From: CAZEQD01 sp964514305
Lineage (GTDB): Bacteria > Acidobacteriota > Aminicenantia > Aminicenantales > Aminicenantaceae
Direction: 5' to 3'
NCBI GenBank assembly: GCA_964514305.1
Contig: CAZEQD010000022.1
Span: 1 to 32,519 of the forward strand
Length of the DNA stretch: 32,519 nucleotides
In this document: positions 16,278-23,935 of the stretch, piece by piece
Layout: every line of letters starts with the position of its first letter
How positions within the stretch are numbered: position 1 is the stretch's first letter
Made by a program: the position numbers and the translations under genes
Notes under the pieces: generated by a model
The model's database searches: none
Told to the model about the DNA's origin: nothing
Seen by the model: only the letters and a program-made list of their open reading frames with translations

Positions 16278-16306
16278 TTGACATTTATTAAGGCTAACAT
16301 TATTAT
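16278..16306 (+). promoter_or_regulatory. Near-consensus promoter of glgA, implying a leaderless mRNA
   Basis: A perfect -35 TTGACA (16278-16283), a 17-nt spacer, and TATTAT (16301-16306, one mismatch to consensus) lie immediately before glgA. A start point 6-8 nt after the -10 falls at about 16312-16314, only some 4-6 nt before the ATG at 16318. No Shine-Dalgarno exists upstream of that ATG, which agrees with a leaderless or nearly leaderless transcript. Confidence 0.7.
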
Positions 16307-16317
16307 TATCTACTGCC

Positions 16318-17808
16318 ATGAATCATAAAATTAGAGTTGCTTACATTTCGGCTGAAGCTTCACCTTATGCTAAATCTGGGGAATCGGCTGATGTAGCCTC
16401 AGCTCTGCCTAAATATCTGGCCAATCTAGGTATGGAAGTTTCCCTCTTTATGCCTAAATACAGAAAGCCAGAGATAGAATCTCTGCCCCAAGAATTGATT
16501 ATGGCCGACCTTAAGGTTCCCCTTGGTTCTCGAAAAGTCAAAGCTCGAGTGTATAAAAGTGAATTAGGCAAATATGATGTTTATTTTGTTGACAACCCCA
16601 AGTATTTTTGGAGAGAAAACATATATGGTACAGGCAAAGGAGAGTATCTTGATAACGACGAGAGATTCATTTTCTTTAATAGAGCAGTTATTGAATTTTT
16701 AGTAAAAGCGCAAATAAAGGTTGACATCATTCACTGCAACAACTGGCCAACTGCTCTTATTCCTGTTTTTTTAAAGACTCATTACAGCCATAAAGCTTTA
16801 TTTAGAAACGTAGCCACGGTCTTTACCCTCCATAATATTGCTTATCAGGGTGAATTTCCAGCGGAATCGTTGGCTCTGACGGGCCTCAATTGGGAGTATT
16901 TAAGCTGCCGTCAAGTTTCATTCAACGGTAAATTTAATTTTTTAAGGACAGGATTGTTATTCTGCGATGTTCTTAATACAGTCAGCAGGGCTTACAAGAG
17001 AGAGATCTTGACTGATAAGTATTGCTTTGGGCTTAAAGATGTCTTGGCCAAGCGAAAAAATGTGCTTTATAGCATTCGTAATGGCATTGATTATGAAATA
17101 TGGAACCCTGAGACTGATCCCTATTTAGTAGCTAATTATAATTATTCTAACCTTAAGCCTAAAAAAAAATGCAAGCAAGACCTCATCCAAGAATTTGGCC
17201 TATCCATTTCCCTTAACACTCCCTTGATTGGGATTGTCTCTTACTTGAGTTACCAAAAGGGCTTTGATATTTTGATCGAGGCAATGGATGAGCTGATGAC
17301 TCAAGATGTAGGCTTGGTTATTCTCGGCAAGGGAGATGAGCAATATGAGAAGAAATTCCTGGAGTTACAGAGCAAATACCCTAAAAAGCTGGGTGTCAAA
17401 CTAGAAATGAATCCAGCCTTAGCTCACAAGGTAGTAGCCGGCGCTGATATTTTTCTCATTCCTTCACTTTATGAGCCTTGTGGTTTGAGCCAGCTTTATA
17501 GTTTTCGCTATGGGACGGTGCCAGTAGCCAGAGGAACTGGTGGCCTTGGAGAAACGGTCAGACCTTTTAGAGCTGAAAGATTGACAGGCAATGGCTTTGT
17601 CTTTAGAACTTACTCTGCGCGGGCATTGTTGAAGGCTTTAAAGGAAGCCTTAAGTTACTATCATCAGCCTCGGCTTTGGCAACAAATAATAAAAGCTGGA
17701 TTGCAGGAGGATTTTTCTTGGCAAGCAGCAGCCCGTCGTTATGCTAAGCTTTATCATAAGGCTTTGGTTATAAAAAAAGGAGAAAAGATTGGACGAAAAT
17801 ACCAGTAG
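16318..17808 (+). CDS. glgA: Glycogen/starch synthase, GT5 family
   Basis: Transfers glucose from a nucleotide sugar to growing alpha-1,4-glucan. The 496-aa protein has the two Rossmann-like halves of GT5 enzymes: N-terminal VAYISAEASPYAKSG, then FTLHNIAYQG, YSIRNGIDYEIWNP, and the C-terminal FLIPSLYEPCGLSQLYSFRYGTVPV and GTGGLGETV (Gly406 onward). Oddly, the N-terminal donor-binding motif, usually KTGGLADV or KVGGLADV, reads KSGESADV (Lys19-Val26): Lys and Asp remain but the second Gly is Glu. The start has no Shine-Dalgarno and lies just after a strong promoter. The last 20 nt overlap trxA. No other glycogen genes are in the window, so the donor and product are inferred. Confidence 0.85.
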   Translation: MNHKIRVAYISAEASPYAKSGESADVASALPKYLANLGMEVSLFMPKYRKPEIESLPQELIMADLKVPLGSRKVKARVYKSELGKYDVYFVDNPKYFWRENIYGTGKGEYLDNDERFIFFNRAVIEFLVKAQIKVDIIHCNNWPTALIPVFLKTHYSHKALFRNVATVFTLHNIAYQGEFPAESLALTGLNWEYLSCRQVSFNGKFNFLRTGLLFCDVLNTVSRAYKREILTDKYCFGLKDVLAKRKNVLYSIRNGIDYEIWNPETDPYLVANYNYSNLKPKKKCKQDLIQEFGLSISLNTPLIGIVSYLSYQKGFDILIEAMDELMTQDVGLVILGKGDEQYEKKFLELQSKYPKKLGVKLEMNPALAHKVVAGADIFLIPSLYEPCGLSQLYSFRYGTVPVARGTGGLGETVRPFRAERLTGNGFVFRTYSARALLKALKEALSYYHQPRLWQQIIKAGLQEDFSWQAAARRYAKLYHKALVIKKGEKIGRKYQ

Positions 17809-18115
17809 TGTTTCAGACGAAAGTTTTGAAGAGGAAGTGCTAAAAATTGAGCTTCCAGTGTTAGTAGATTTTTGGGCAAGCTGGTGTGCTCCCTGTGTGG
17901 TGATTGCCCCTGCCTTAGAAAACATAGCTCAATTGTATAAAGATAAGATGAAAATCAGGAAATTAAATGTGGATGAAAACCCGGGGACGCCGGCTAAATA
18001 CGGAATAATGGGTATCCCGACCCTGCTTCTTTTTAAACAGGGATAGCTAAAAGAAGCCATTGTTGGGGCTTTGCCTCAAGGTAAAATAATTGAATTAATT
18101 TCCAAACACCTATGA
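17789..18115 (+). pseudogene. trxA: Thioredoxin gene interrupted by an in-frame amber codon
   Basis: The frame encodes a thioredoxin: PVLVDFWASWCAPC (active site WCAPC instead of the usual WCGPC), LNVDENPG, and the cis-Pro loop GIPTLLLF. After 85 residues a TAG (18044-18046) occurs where E. coli TrxA has a charged residue in FKNGEV. The same frame continues without shift (LKEAIVGALPQGKIIEL) to a TGA at 18113-18115, giving a normal 108-residue thioredoxin. The last strand and helix are thus lost unless the codon is read through. It starts at TTG 17789 after AGGAG and overlaps glgA. The distal TGA overlaps the trxB ATG (ATGA), so the full-length form was the coupled ancestor. One substitution or a sequencing error would explain it. 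Confidence 0.85.
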
Positions 18116-19047
18116 ATAATATCTATGATACAATCATCATCGGGGCTGGACCAGCCGGTTTAGCGGCCGCTATATATACCGGACGAGCCCGGCTGAAGAC
18201 AGTGGTCTTGGAGAAAGGAATACCTGGTGGGCAAATTCTGCTTACTGACTGGATCGAAAATTACCCCGGTTTTCCTGAAGGAATTGCTCCTTTCCAGTTA
18301 ATGGAAAATTTTAGGAAACAGGCCGAAAGATTTGGGGCTAGAATTGAGATTGATGAGGCAAAAGGAATCAGAAGGAAAGGTAAGTTATGGCAGGTAATAG
18401 GCAACAAGAGAGAATATCCTACAAAGGCAGTAATTATCGCTACCGGTTCAGTTTTCCGGAAGCTGGGAGTGAAAGGTGAGGCTGAACTTACCGGAAAAGG
18501 CGTCTCTTACTGTGCTACTTGCGATGGAGCTTTTTTCCAGGGAAAAGAGGTGGCTGTGGTCGGAGGTGGAGATGATGCTCTGACCGAGGCCATTTTTCTG
18601 ACAAAGTTCTGTCGTTTAGTGAAAATAATCCACCGCCGTAATCAGTTTCGAGCGGTGAAAATTCTTCAGGAGAGAGTTTTAGCCAGTAATAAGATTGAAG
18701 TCATCTGGGATTCTGTAGTAGAAGCCATTGAAGGTCAAAATAGGCTGGAGTCGATAATTCTCAGGAATGTTAGAAATAATAAAAAGACCAGATTAAAACT
18801 TGATGGGATCTTTATCTCTGTTGGCTTGGATCCCAATTCCATGCTTTTTGAGAGCCTGGTGGATTTGGACGAAGAGCACAAAATTAAAGTTAAAGCTTCA
18901 ATGGCCACTTCTCAACCTGGCATCTTTGCCGCTGGCGACGTGACAAATGCCTGTCCGGAACAGATGGCTATAGCGGTGGGCACGGGTGTGGCTGCGGCTC
19001 TATCTGTCGGTGATTACCTTAGGGATCGTCCAGCCCCTAAAGTCTAA
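18112..19047 (+). CDS. trxB: Thioredoxin reductase (TrxB-like flavoprotein)
   Basis: FAD- and NADPH-dependent reductase that keeps thioredoxin reduced. The 311-aa product has the FAD-binding GAGPAG (11-16), the redox-active pair Cys134-Cys137 in CATCDG, and an NADPH-binding GGGDDALTE (commonly GGGDSAxEE). HRRNQFRA and the C-terminal FAD site GIFAAGDVTNACPEQMA follow. It begins in an ATGA overlap with the distal stop of the interrupted trxA frame. It is the last + strand gene before a convergent junction with lpxD. Confidence 0.95.
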   Translation: MNNIYDTIIIGAGPAGLAAAIYTGRARLKTVVLEKGIPGGQILLTDWIENYPGFPEGIAPFQLMENFRKQAERFGARIEIDEAKGIRRKGKLWQVIGNKREYPTKAVIIATGSVFRKLGVKGEAELTGKGVSYCATCDGAFFQGKEVAVVGGGDDALTEAIFLTKFCRLVKIIHRRNQFRAVKILQERVLASNKIEVIWDSVVEAIEGQNRLESIILRNVRNNKKTRLKLDGIFISVGLDPNSMLFESLVDLDEEHKIKVKASMATSQPGIFAAGDVTNACPEQMAIAVGTGVAAALSVGDYLRDRPAPKV

Positions 19048-19061
19048 ACGCAAACCATAAA

Positions 19062-19089
19062 CAGTAAAGAGTAAAAAGTTTAAAGTTGA
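19062..19089. repeat. Heptamer array, third site
   Basis: CAGTAAA, GAGTAAA, AAGTTTA and AAGTTGA follow each other in the short convergent gap between trxB and lpxD. Same heptamer type as at 31-149; the TTTAAAGTT wording also occurs near 168. No intrinsic terminator is visible in this gap. Confidence 0.5.
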
Positions 19090-19122
19090 AAGGTGTTGCG
19101 TCCGCTATTCTCTTAAGCTAAT

Positions 19123-20178
19123 CTATAATTTTTTCTCTAAGTCTTCGATCCTCTTTTTTAGTTTTTTAACATCTTTAACCAGATCATAAAGATGGGGAAG
19201 TAAGACCCAGACCTTTCGCCAATCTCTAATGTCAAGATGAGGGCTGCCGCTGACTATAGCTTTTGGGGGGATACTTTTAGTGATGCCTGTCTTGGCTGCA
19301 GCTATTACCTTGTTGCCAATGGAGACATGATCAGTTACTCCTACTTGGCCGCCCATGAGGACATCATTGCCCACTTGAGTGCTGCCAGCAATGCCTGTTT
19401 GAGCGGCCAGAATAGTGTTCCTGCCAATGGTAACATTATGGGCCACCTGGACTAGGTTATCAATTTTAGCTCCCTTTTTAATAACTGTTTCACCCAGGGC
19501 AGCTCTGTCAATAGTTGTATTAGCCCCGATTTCTACTTCGTCTTCAATAACCACTGTGCCAATTTGGGGGATTTTAATGTGGCTGCCTTGCTTGTCGGGT
19601 TGATAACCGAAGCCATCAGCCCCGATGGTGGCCCCATTATGGATTATAACTTTATTTCCTATCCTGACTCCTTCCCTGATGGAGACCTGAGAATGAATAA
19701 CCGTTTTTTGGCCGATAGTTACTTGGGGATAAATGCTGACTAAAGGAAATATAATCGTTCCCGCCCCTATTTTTACTCCTTCTCCAATAAAAGAAAAAGC
19801 TCCAATTGCTACGTCCTTGCCTATTTTAGCTGAAGGGTCAACTACTGCCTGAGGGTGGATACCAGGCGGAAGGCGGTAGGGTTTAAAGAAAAGCTTAACA
19901 GCTCGAATAAAACTTAAGTAAGGCTGATCGGATTTAATGACCGCTATTTTAGAGTAAGTTAAATCAGAGGGAATAATAGCAGCCGATGCCTGACTTTGCT
20001 CTAAAAGGGATAAATTCTTGACCTGAGCCAAGAAGACGAGCTCGCCCTTTTGAGCTCTATCTAAGCTGGCTACTCCTGTGATTTCAGTTTGGCCTTCTCC
20101 TTCATAAGGACAATTAAGAAGCTGGGCCAGCTTCTTAACCGTAAGGCAGGAATAGGGGCGATCAGGCAGTTTTGGCAT
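19123..20178 (-). CDS. lpxD: UDP-3-O-acylglucosamine N-acyltransferase
   Basis: Third step of lipid A synthesis: adds the N-linked acyl chain from acyl-ACP. The 351-aa protein has the N-terminal uridine-binding domain (about 10-105) and a long left-handed beta-helix of hexapeptide repeats (about 105-310). The catalytic His is His247 in NLVQVAHNV, matching E. coli His239. HNGATIGADGFGY and the C-terminal helical, coiled-coil tail complete it. This is good evidence for an outer membrane with lipid A. The start overlaps the end of the yihY-like gene by 17 nt. No fabZ or lpxA lies next to it, unlike in many proteobacteria. Confidence 0.95.
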   Translation of the reverse strand: MPKLPDRPYSCLTVKKLAQLLNCPYEGEGQTEITGVASLDRAQKGELVFLAQVKNLSLLEQSQASAAIIPSDLTYSKIAVIKSDQPYLSFIRAVKLFFKPYRLPPGIHPQAVVDPSAKIGKDVAIGAFSFIGEGVKIGAGTIIFPLVSIYPQVTIGQKTVIHSQVSIREGVRIGNKVIIHNGATIGADGFGYQPDKQGSHIKIPQIGTVVIEDEVEIGANTTIDRAALGETVIKKGAKIDNLVQVAHNVTIGRNTILAAQTGIAGSTQVGNDVLMGGQVGVTDHVSIGNKVIAAAKTGITKSIPPKAIVSGSPHLDIRDWRKVWVLLPHLYDLVKDVKKLKKRIEDLEKKL

Positions 20179-21034
20179 TGATTCTTTCGTTTAAAAGAGC
20201 GGCTAGTTCTGCCCCCCAGAGCAAGATAACCAGAGAAATAGAGATCCAGAGAAGGAAAAATATGAGCGAAGTCAATGTTCCTTGGAGAAAGCGGGAGAGG
20301 ACTACTCCTATCGCTGAAAAGTGAGCCACATAAAAGGCAAAAAGTCTTTTAAATGCTTCCCAGAGAAGAGCACTTATGAGGGCTGCTAAAGCTGCCGCCC
20401 TTGTATGGACTTTAATTTCAGGGATAAATTTATAAAGAGAAAAAATCACCAAGAAGGTAAGGGTAAAGGGAATCAAATACTGGATCAAGAAATTATCCAC
20501 CAGAGACATGATATGAGGGTTAATGTAGTTAGCTACCACCGCACTTTCTTTGATTGAGCGGTGAACAGCCGTCCAGACAGCGGTAATTGACAGGGAAAGG
20601 AGCATGATGAGGCCGATAATGAACATGATCAGGTATTCCATCAGGCGGTTATAGAAAAATGATTTCTGGTAGGAAGCTTTGAAAATAAAGTTGATGGAGT
20701 AAATAAGATTAGAAAAGAGAAAGCTGGCGGCAATGAAAGATCCGGCCAAGCCGAACCAGCCCAGATTGGTAATATTGCGGGAGAGTTCCTGGATTCTGGT
20801 GAAAAAGAGAGGGTCGAGTTTGGCAAAGAATTCTTCGGAGAAGATGTTGAGACTGCGGAAGGCTACTTCTGAGCCTCCAAAAACTTTGGCAGTGACAAAA
20901 GCAAAAAGAGCAACTAAAGGGATGGCACAGAGAACAGTAAAATAAGAAATAGTGATAGCCAAGTTTCCACACCTGTCCTCGTTAAATCTCTTGATGGTAG
21001 TTTTAAGAATATCGAAGACAGGGGGTAATTTCAT
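20162..21034 (-). CDS. YihY/BrkB-family inner membrane protein
   Basis: A roughly 290-aa protein with about six transmembrane helices. It has the family's N-terminal signature (NLAITISYFTVLCAIPLVALF) and the later hydrophobic segments ending GTLTSLIFFLLWISISLVILLWGAELAALL. The family was once called RNase BN by mistake; its members are integral membrane proteins of unsettled, perhaps transport-related, function. An in-frame TTG at 21037 is one codon upstream; I chose the ATG at 21034, which has AGG 5 nt before it. It follows atpE on the same strand by about 27 nt and overlaps lpxD. Confidence 0.85.
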   Translation of the reverse strand: MKLPPVFDILKTTIKRFNEDRCGNLAITISYFTVLCAIPLVALFAFVTAKVFGGSEVAFRSLNIFSEEFFAKLDPLFFTRIQELSRNITNLGWFGLAGSFIAASFLFSNLIYSINFIFKASYQKSFFYNRLMEYLIMFIIGLIMLLSLSITAVWTAVHRSIKESAVVANYINPHIMSLVDNFLIQYLIPFTLTFLVIFSLYKFIPEIKVHTRAAALAALISALLWEAFKRLFAFYVAHFSAIGVVLSRFLQGTLTSLIFFLLWISISLVILLWGAELAALLNERINAKTA

Positions 21035-21061
21035 CAAACCTGTCTTTTGGCCAATGGTTTT

Positions 21062-21406
21062 TTAAGCGTATTTACCCCATTGAACCATGAGGATTATGAT
21101 GGTGATGAGAAGGGCATAAATTACCAGGGTCTCGATCAAAACCAGGCCAAAAATAAGAAGGAAGCGGATATGAGGTGCTGCTGAGGGATTGCGCGAGATT
21201 CCTTCGCAGGCACTGCTTATTGATTTTGCCTGGCAGAATGCCCCCGCAGAGGCAGCCAAAGCAATGACAGCTCCTCCGACAATAATAGATATTTTGAAAA
21301 TGGAGGCCTTGGCATTGCCTGTTTGAGTCTCCTGAGCCAGAAGAGGAGAGGTACTCAAGGCTATAATAAAGATTAATAAAGCTAAAGGCTTGAGATTCTT
21401 TTTCAT
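21062..21406 (-). CDS. atpE: ATP synthase F0 subunit c, Na+-type, with signal peptide
   Basis: Forms the ion-carrying rotor ring of the ATP synthase. The 114-aa product is longer than the usual 70-90 aa because it carries a cleavable-looking signal peptide (MKKN..., hydrophobic core, LLA before QE at about 24/25). The mature part has two helices joined by the polar SRNP loop. Ion ligands are Gln59 in helix 1 and Glu92-Thr93 with Tyr97 in helix 2. Their spacing (Gln to Glu 33, Glu to Tyr 5) equals that of the Na+-binding Ilyobacter subunit (Gln32, Glu65, Ser66, Tyr70). H+-type rings usually lack the Thr/Ser. Na+ use is therefore likely but unproven. AGGAGG precedes the ATG. Confidence 0.93.
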   Translation of the reverse strand: MKKNLKPLALLIFIIALSTSPLLAQETQTGNAKASIFKISIIVGGAVIALAASAGAFCQAKSISSACEGISRNPSAAPHIRFLLIFGLVLIETLVIYALLITIIILMVQWGKYA

Positions 21407-21424
21407 TTTTCCTCCTTTTTAAAA

Positions 21425-22171
21425 TTAACGTTCTTCCTCATGGGCTACTGCTCCTGCAATGTAGATGCAGCTCAAGAGGACAAAAACAAAAGCTTGGATA
21501 ACTGCAGTAAAAATAGAAAGAACCATGAAAGGCAGAGGCAGGAAAAAGGGAATGATGGAAGCAATAACCAGGATAAGCAGCTCTTCAGCAAAAATGTTGC
21601 CGAAAAGTCGGACCGAAAGCGAGACTGGCCGTGAGAAATGGCTGATGATTTCAATAGGTACAAGCAGCGGAGCTAAAAGCGGAATAGGACCGGCAAATTG
21701 CTTTAAATATTTAAAGAAGCCTTGCGACTTGATGCCCTGCCAATGGTAGTAGACAAAAACAACCAAAGCACAGCCCACAGTCACATTTAATTTACTGGTT
21801 GGGGACATAAAGCCAGGAACCAGGCCGAGCAAATTGCAGGAAAGAATGAACAGACCGATAGTGGCAATCATGGGCAGATATTTTTTCCCTTCTTCACCGA
21901 TAGTATCAACCAGGAGACTCTCAAAAGTTTCGATGATGAGCTCCAGCAGGCTCTGGCGTTTGGAAGGAATGAGCTGCAGCTTCCTGGAGGCAAGTCCAAG
22001 AGTAAAAATTAAGAAGCCAGCTACAAAGATGCTCATGACGATGTAATCAGGGAAGAGATGCTGAGGATTTTTGACCTGAATTCCAACCAAACTTAGAAGA
22101 GAAGATAGAGGCGGACCGAATATCTTATTGAAAAGTTCGACTAAAAATAAACTATGTTCTAATTCATTCAT
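21425..22171 (-). CDS. atpB: ATP synthase F0 subunit a
   Basis: Stator subunit that offers the ion half-channels next to the c ring. The product is about 248 aa with five or six transmembrane helices. The essential Arg is in SRPVSLSVRLFGNIFAEELL (Arg188 from the chosen start), and the last helix has the usual AVIQAFVFVLLSCIYI. The frame is open upstream to a TTG at 22210, but I chose the ATG at 22171. It gives the normal N-terminus (MNELEHSLF) and overlaps the previous stop by 8 nt. atpE follows after 18 nt. Confidence 0.93.
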   Translation of the reverse strand: MNELEHSLFLVELFNKIFGPPLSSLLSLVGIQVKNPQHLFPDYIVMSIFVAGFLIFTLGLASRKLQLIPSKRQSLLELIIETFESLLVDTIGEEGKKYLPMIATIGLFILSCNLLGLVPGFMSPTSKLNVTVGCALVVFVYYHWQGIKSQGFFKYLKQFAGPIPLLAPLLVPIEIISHFSRPVSLSVRLFGNIFAEELLILVIASIIPFFLPLPFMVLSIFTAVIQAFVFVLLSCIYIAGAVAHEEER

Positions 22172-22574
22172 TCTTTGTCTTAAAAAATATAGCTGCTGCT
22201 TCTCCTCCAATAACTAGGAGAATTGTTGAGAAGCCGGCTATTACTGCCCAAATCTTTCTTGAAAAGAAGAAGATTATAATAAAAAAGACAATAATTATCA
22301 ATACAAGCCTCAGGCTGTAAGGAATTAAGATGGATACCAATTTTTTCTTTTTCTGGACTGAAGAGAGCAGGTGGCTTAAAGATTGTTTAAGCCAGATGAA
22401 ATTCAGGGCAGATAGGAGACCTCCTCCAAAAATAAAGACCGCTGTTAAGGGCTTAAAGAAAAGAAGAGAAAAAAGAGATATGATAAAGGATAGGAGAATA
22501 ATTTCCCAGGGGATGCGGTTTAAAATCGCCTCTTCTATCGGGGCTTTTACTTCTTTAGCGGCTTGATCAGTCAT
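22164..22574 (-). CDS. atpI: AtpI-like membrane protein of the F0 operon
   Basis: A 136-aa hydrophobic protein with four predicted transmembrane helices (about 24-41, 43-62, 84-104, 108-128), placed directly before atpB. Size, topology and place fit the ATP synthase I (AtpI) family, thought to help assemble the c ring or to move divalent cations. Sequence conservation in this family is low, so context carries much of the call. It begins 2 nt after the previous gene and overlaps atpB. Confidence 0.7.
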   Translation of the reverse strand: MTDQAAKEVKAPIEEAILNRIPWEIILLSFIISLFSLLFFKPLTAVFIFGGGLLSALNFIWLKQSLSHLLSSVQKKKKLVSILIPYSLRLVLIIIVFFIIIFFFSRKIWAVIAGFSTILLVIGGEAAAIFFKTKNE

Positions 22575-22576
22575 TA

Positions 22577-22798
22577 TTACTCTTTATATCTATTTATTCC
22601 TCTAATCAGGCTGTAAAAGCCTGAAATCACCCCCAGAATGGTAAACAGGAGGAGAAGCCAGGGTTCAGTCCCTAACCATTTATCAAGCAAATAGCCGAAA
22701 AACAGGCCGACAGCTATGGAGGAAGGAAGCATGAGGACCAGAGAGCTCAAGGCCGTAATTTTGCGGTAATCCAATTTTTTGCGGCTTTTAAAAATCAT
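22577..22798 (-). CDS. AtpZ-like (ATPase gene 1) small membrane protein
   Basis: A 73-aa protein with two transmembrane helices (about 16-38, 46-66) and a basic N-terminus. The first helix ends in a GLFFGYLLDKWLGTEPW motif typical of the AtpZ/ATPase-gene-1 family (GxxxGxxLDxxxGTxPW). It heads the F0 gene group atpZ-atpI-atpB-atpE. In alkaliphilic Bacillus, AtpZ and AtpI together were linked to Mg2+/Ca2+ uptake. The ribosome binding site is weak and I see no convincing promoter in the 52-bp gap upstream. Confidence 0.78.
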   Translation of the reverse strand: MIFKSRKKLDYRKITALSSLVLMLPSSIAVGLFFGYLLDKWLGTEPWLLLLFTILGVISGFYSLIRGINRYKE

Positions 22799-22850
22799 TT
22801 TCTATTAGGATACAATTAGTCTTTTAGTTTAGATAGATTCTTCGTCTATA

Positions 22851-23930
22851 TTAATAAGAAGTCATCCATAGTTGGCCCCATTCTGTTTTTTTGAAGGCAC
22901 GAATTCTTTTTCGGCCCACAGTGGGGTACCATATTAAGTCGTGATAAATATTGCTGGCCAAAGGAGCCCAGATAAACAAAGGTGACTTTAGTAAAATTTT
23001 TTCAAATGGTCTTAGCCAGCCCTTTCTAATCATCTGATCTCCCCAAATGACAAGGCTTCGTTTAACCTTAAATTGGAAATTAAATTCTGAGATATCCTCA
23101 CCTATAACCTCTATTTGTTGAGGATCGCCAATCCCCAACTCTTTTTCATGAGCCATCCTGATGTAAGGGATGGCCATCGGATCAAAGCCCATAATTTTAG
23201 CGGCAATAGAATCGATAGCTAAAGAGTCATTGCTAGCCAGGATAATATTTTTGATTTTGGGCATCATTGTTCTCGGTCCGGCTCCATCACCACAGACTGT
23301 GCCGTCCATAATACAAAACTTACCTGGATGAAGTTCTTTTTCCATCATCAATAAATCCACCAGGACTTCGTGAATATATTTATGGGCGTAATGGCGTACT
23401 TCTTTTAACAAGCCTCCGAAAGCATTCTTAACAGCTCCAGTGGTGATGGAGTGACCATGGGTTTTGATTGTCGGAAGGTGAATAATATTTTTTCCTATGT
23501 AGAACTTAGGGATTTCTATGCCTTCTGGGAATATTTCATTGAGTTTAAGCAAAGGGCTTTTAAACTCATATTTTATCCATTCCACTTCGGGTAGAGCCAC
23601 GAAAGGCAAGCCATATTTATCGAGAACCGGCGTCCATTTATTGTTTTTTGCTCCTTTACGAGGATTGGTGACCACGGTTTTATTCTCAACAGGAATGAGC
23701 TTTTCTCGATGATAACCGTCTGCAAGAAGAGTTCTCAAGACTCCTTCTAGTTGCCATGGTTGGCTTGAACAAGAAGGAAAGTATTTTGTCCATGATAAAT
23801 TTAACTTTATCAAAGTTTCGTTGTTTTTAGGAAGGAAGGATGTATAGTCAGCCAGTCGCATTAAATTTTTATAATCATCTAGGATGGTTAAAGGCAATGT
23901 TTTGAGAACTGCAACTTTGGCTTTATTCAT
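22851..23930 (-). CDS. DUF362-domain protein
   Basis: A protein of about 359 aa matching the DUF362 family in its typical blocks: NETLIKLNLSW near the start, GKNIIHLPTIKTHGHSITTGAVKNAFGG in the middle, CIMDGTVCGDGAGP, and then NDSLAIDSIAAKIMGFDP with a closing GIGDPQQIEVIGED. No ferredoxin-type cysteine clusters are present, unlike some DUF362 proteins. Function is unknown. The first in-frame ATG is at 23978, but AGGAGG stands 8 nt before the ATG at 23930, which I use. That Shine-Dalgarno overlaps the end of the upstream prenyltransferase gene. The pair is therefore probably translated from one mRNA. Confidence 0.85.
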   Translation of the reverse strand: MNKAKVAVLKTLPLTILDDYKNLMRLADYTSFLPKNNETLIKLNLSWTKYFPSCSSQPWQLEGVLRTLLADGYHREKLIPVENKTVVTNPRKGAKNNKWTPVLDKYGLPFVALPEVEWIKYEFKSPLLKLNEIFPEGIEIPKFYIGKNIIHLPTIKTHGHSITTGAVKNAFGGLLKEVRHYAHKYIHEVLVDLLMMEKELHPGKFCIMDGTVCGDGAGPRTMMPKIKNIILASNDSLAIDSIAAKIMGFDPMAIPYIRMAHEKELGIGDPQQIEVIGEDISEFNFQFKVKRSLVIWGDQMIRKGWLRPFEKILLKSPLFIWAPLASNIYHDLIWYPTVGRKRIRAFKKTEWGQLWMTSY

Positions 23931-23935
23931 TTTTT

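Larger units (their letters stand above)
15902..16317. other. 416-bp gene-free stretch between nadK and glgA
   Basis: No credible protein gene is present. In order it holds a 75-nt palindromic element (15966-16040), a second smaller palindrome (16082-16127), a heptamer array (16135-16162), and the glgA promoter (16278-16306). No hairpin with a T-run was found, so the end of the nadK transcript is not marked by an obvious intrinsic terminator. Confidence 0.8.

Noticed and set aside
18044..18046. TAG reassigned to an amino acid in this organism
   Set aside because: Several genes in the window, such as glgA, xseB, ispA, dxs and lpxD, end normally with TAG, so a general reassignment does not fit.
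20709..20972. Alternative frames inside the yihY-like gene
   Set aside because: They are overlapping frames of a clear membrane protein gene without start signals of their own.
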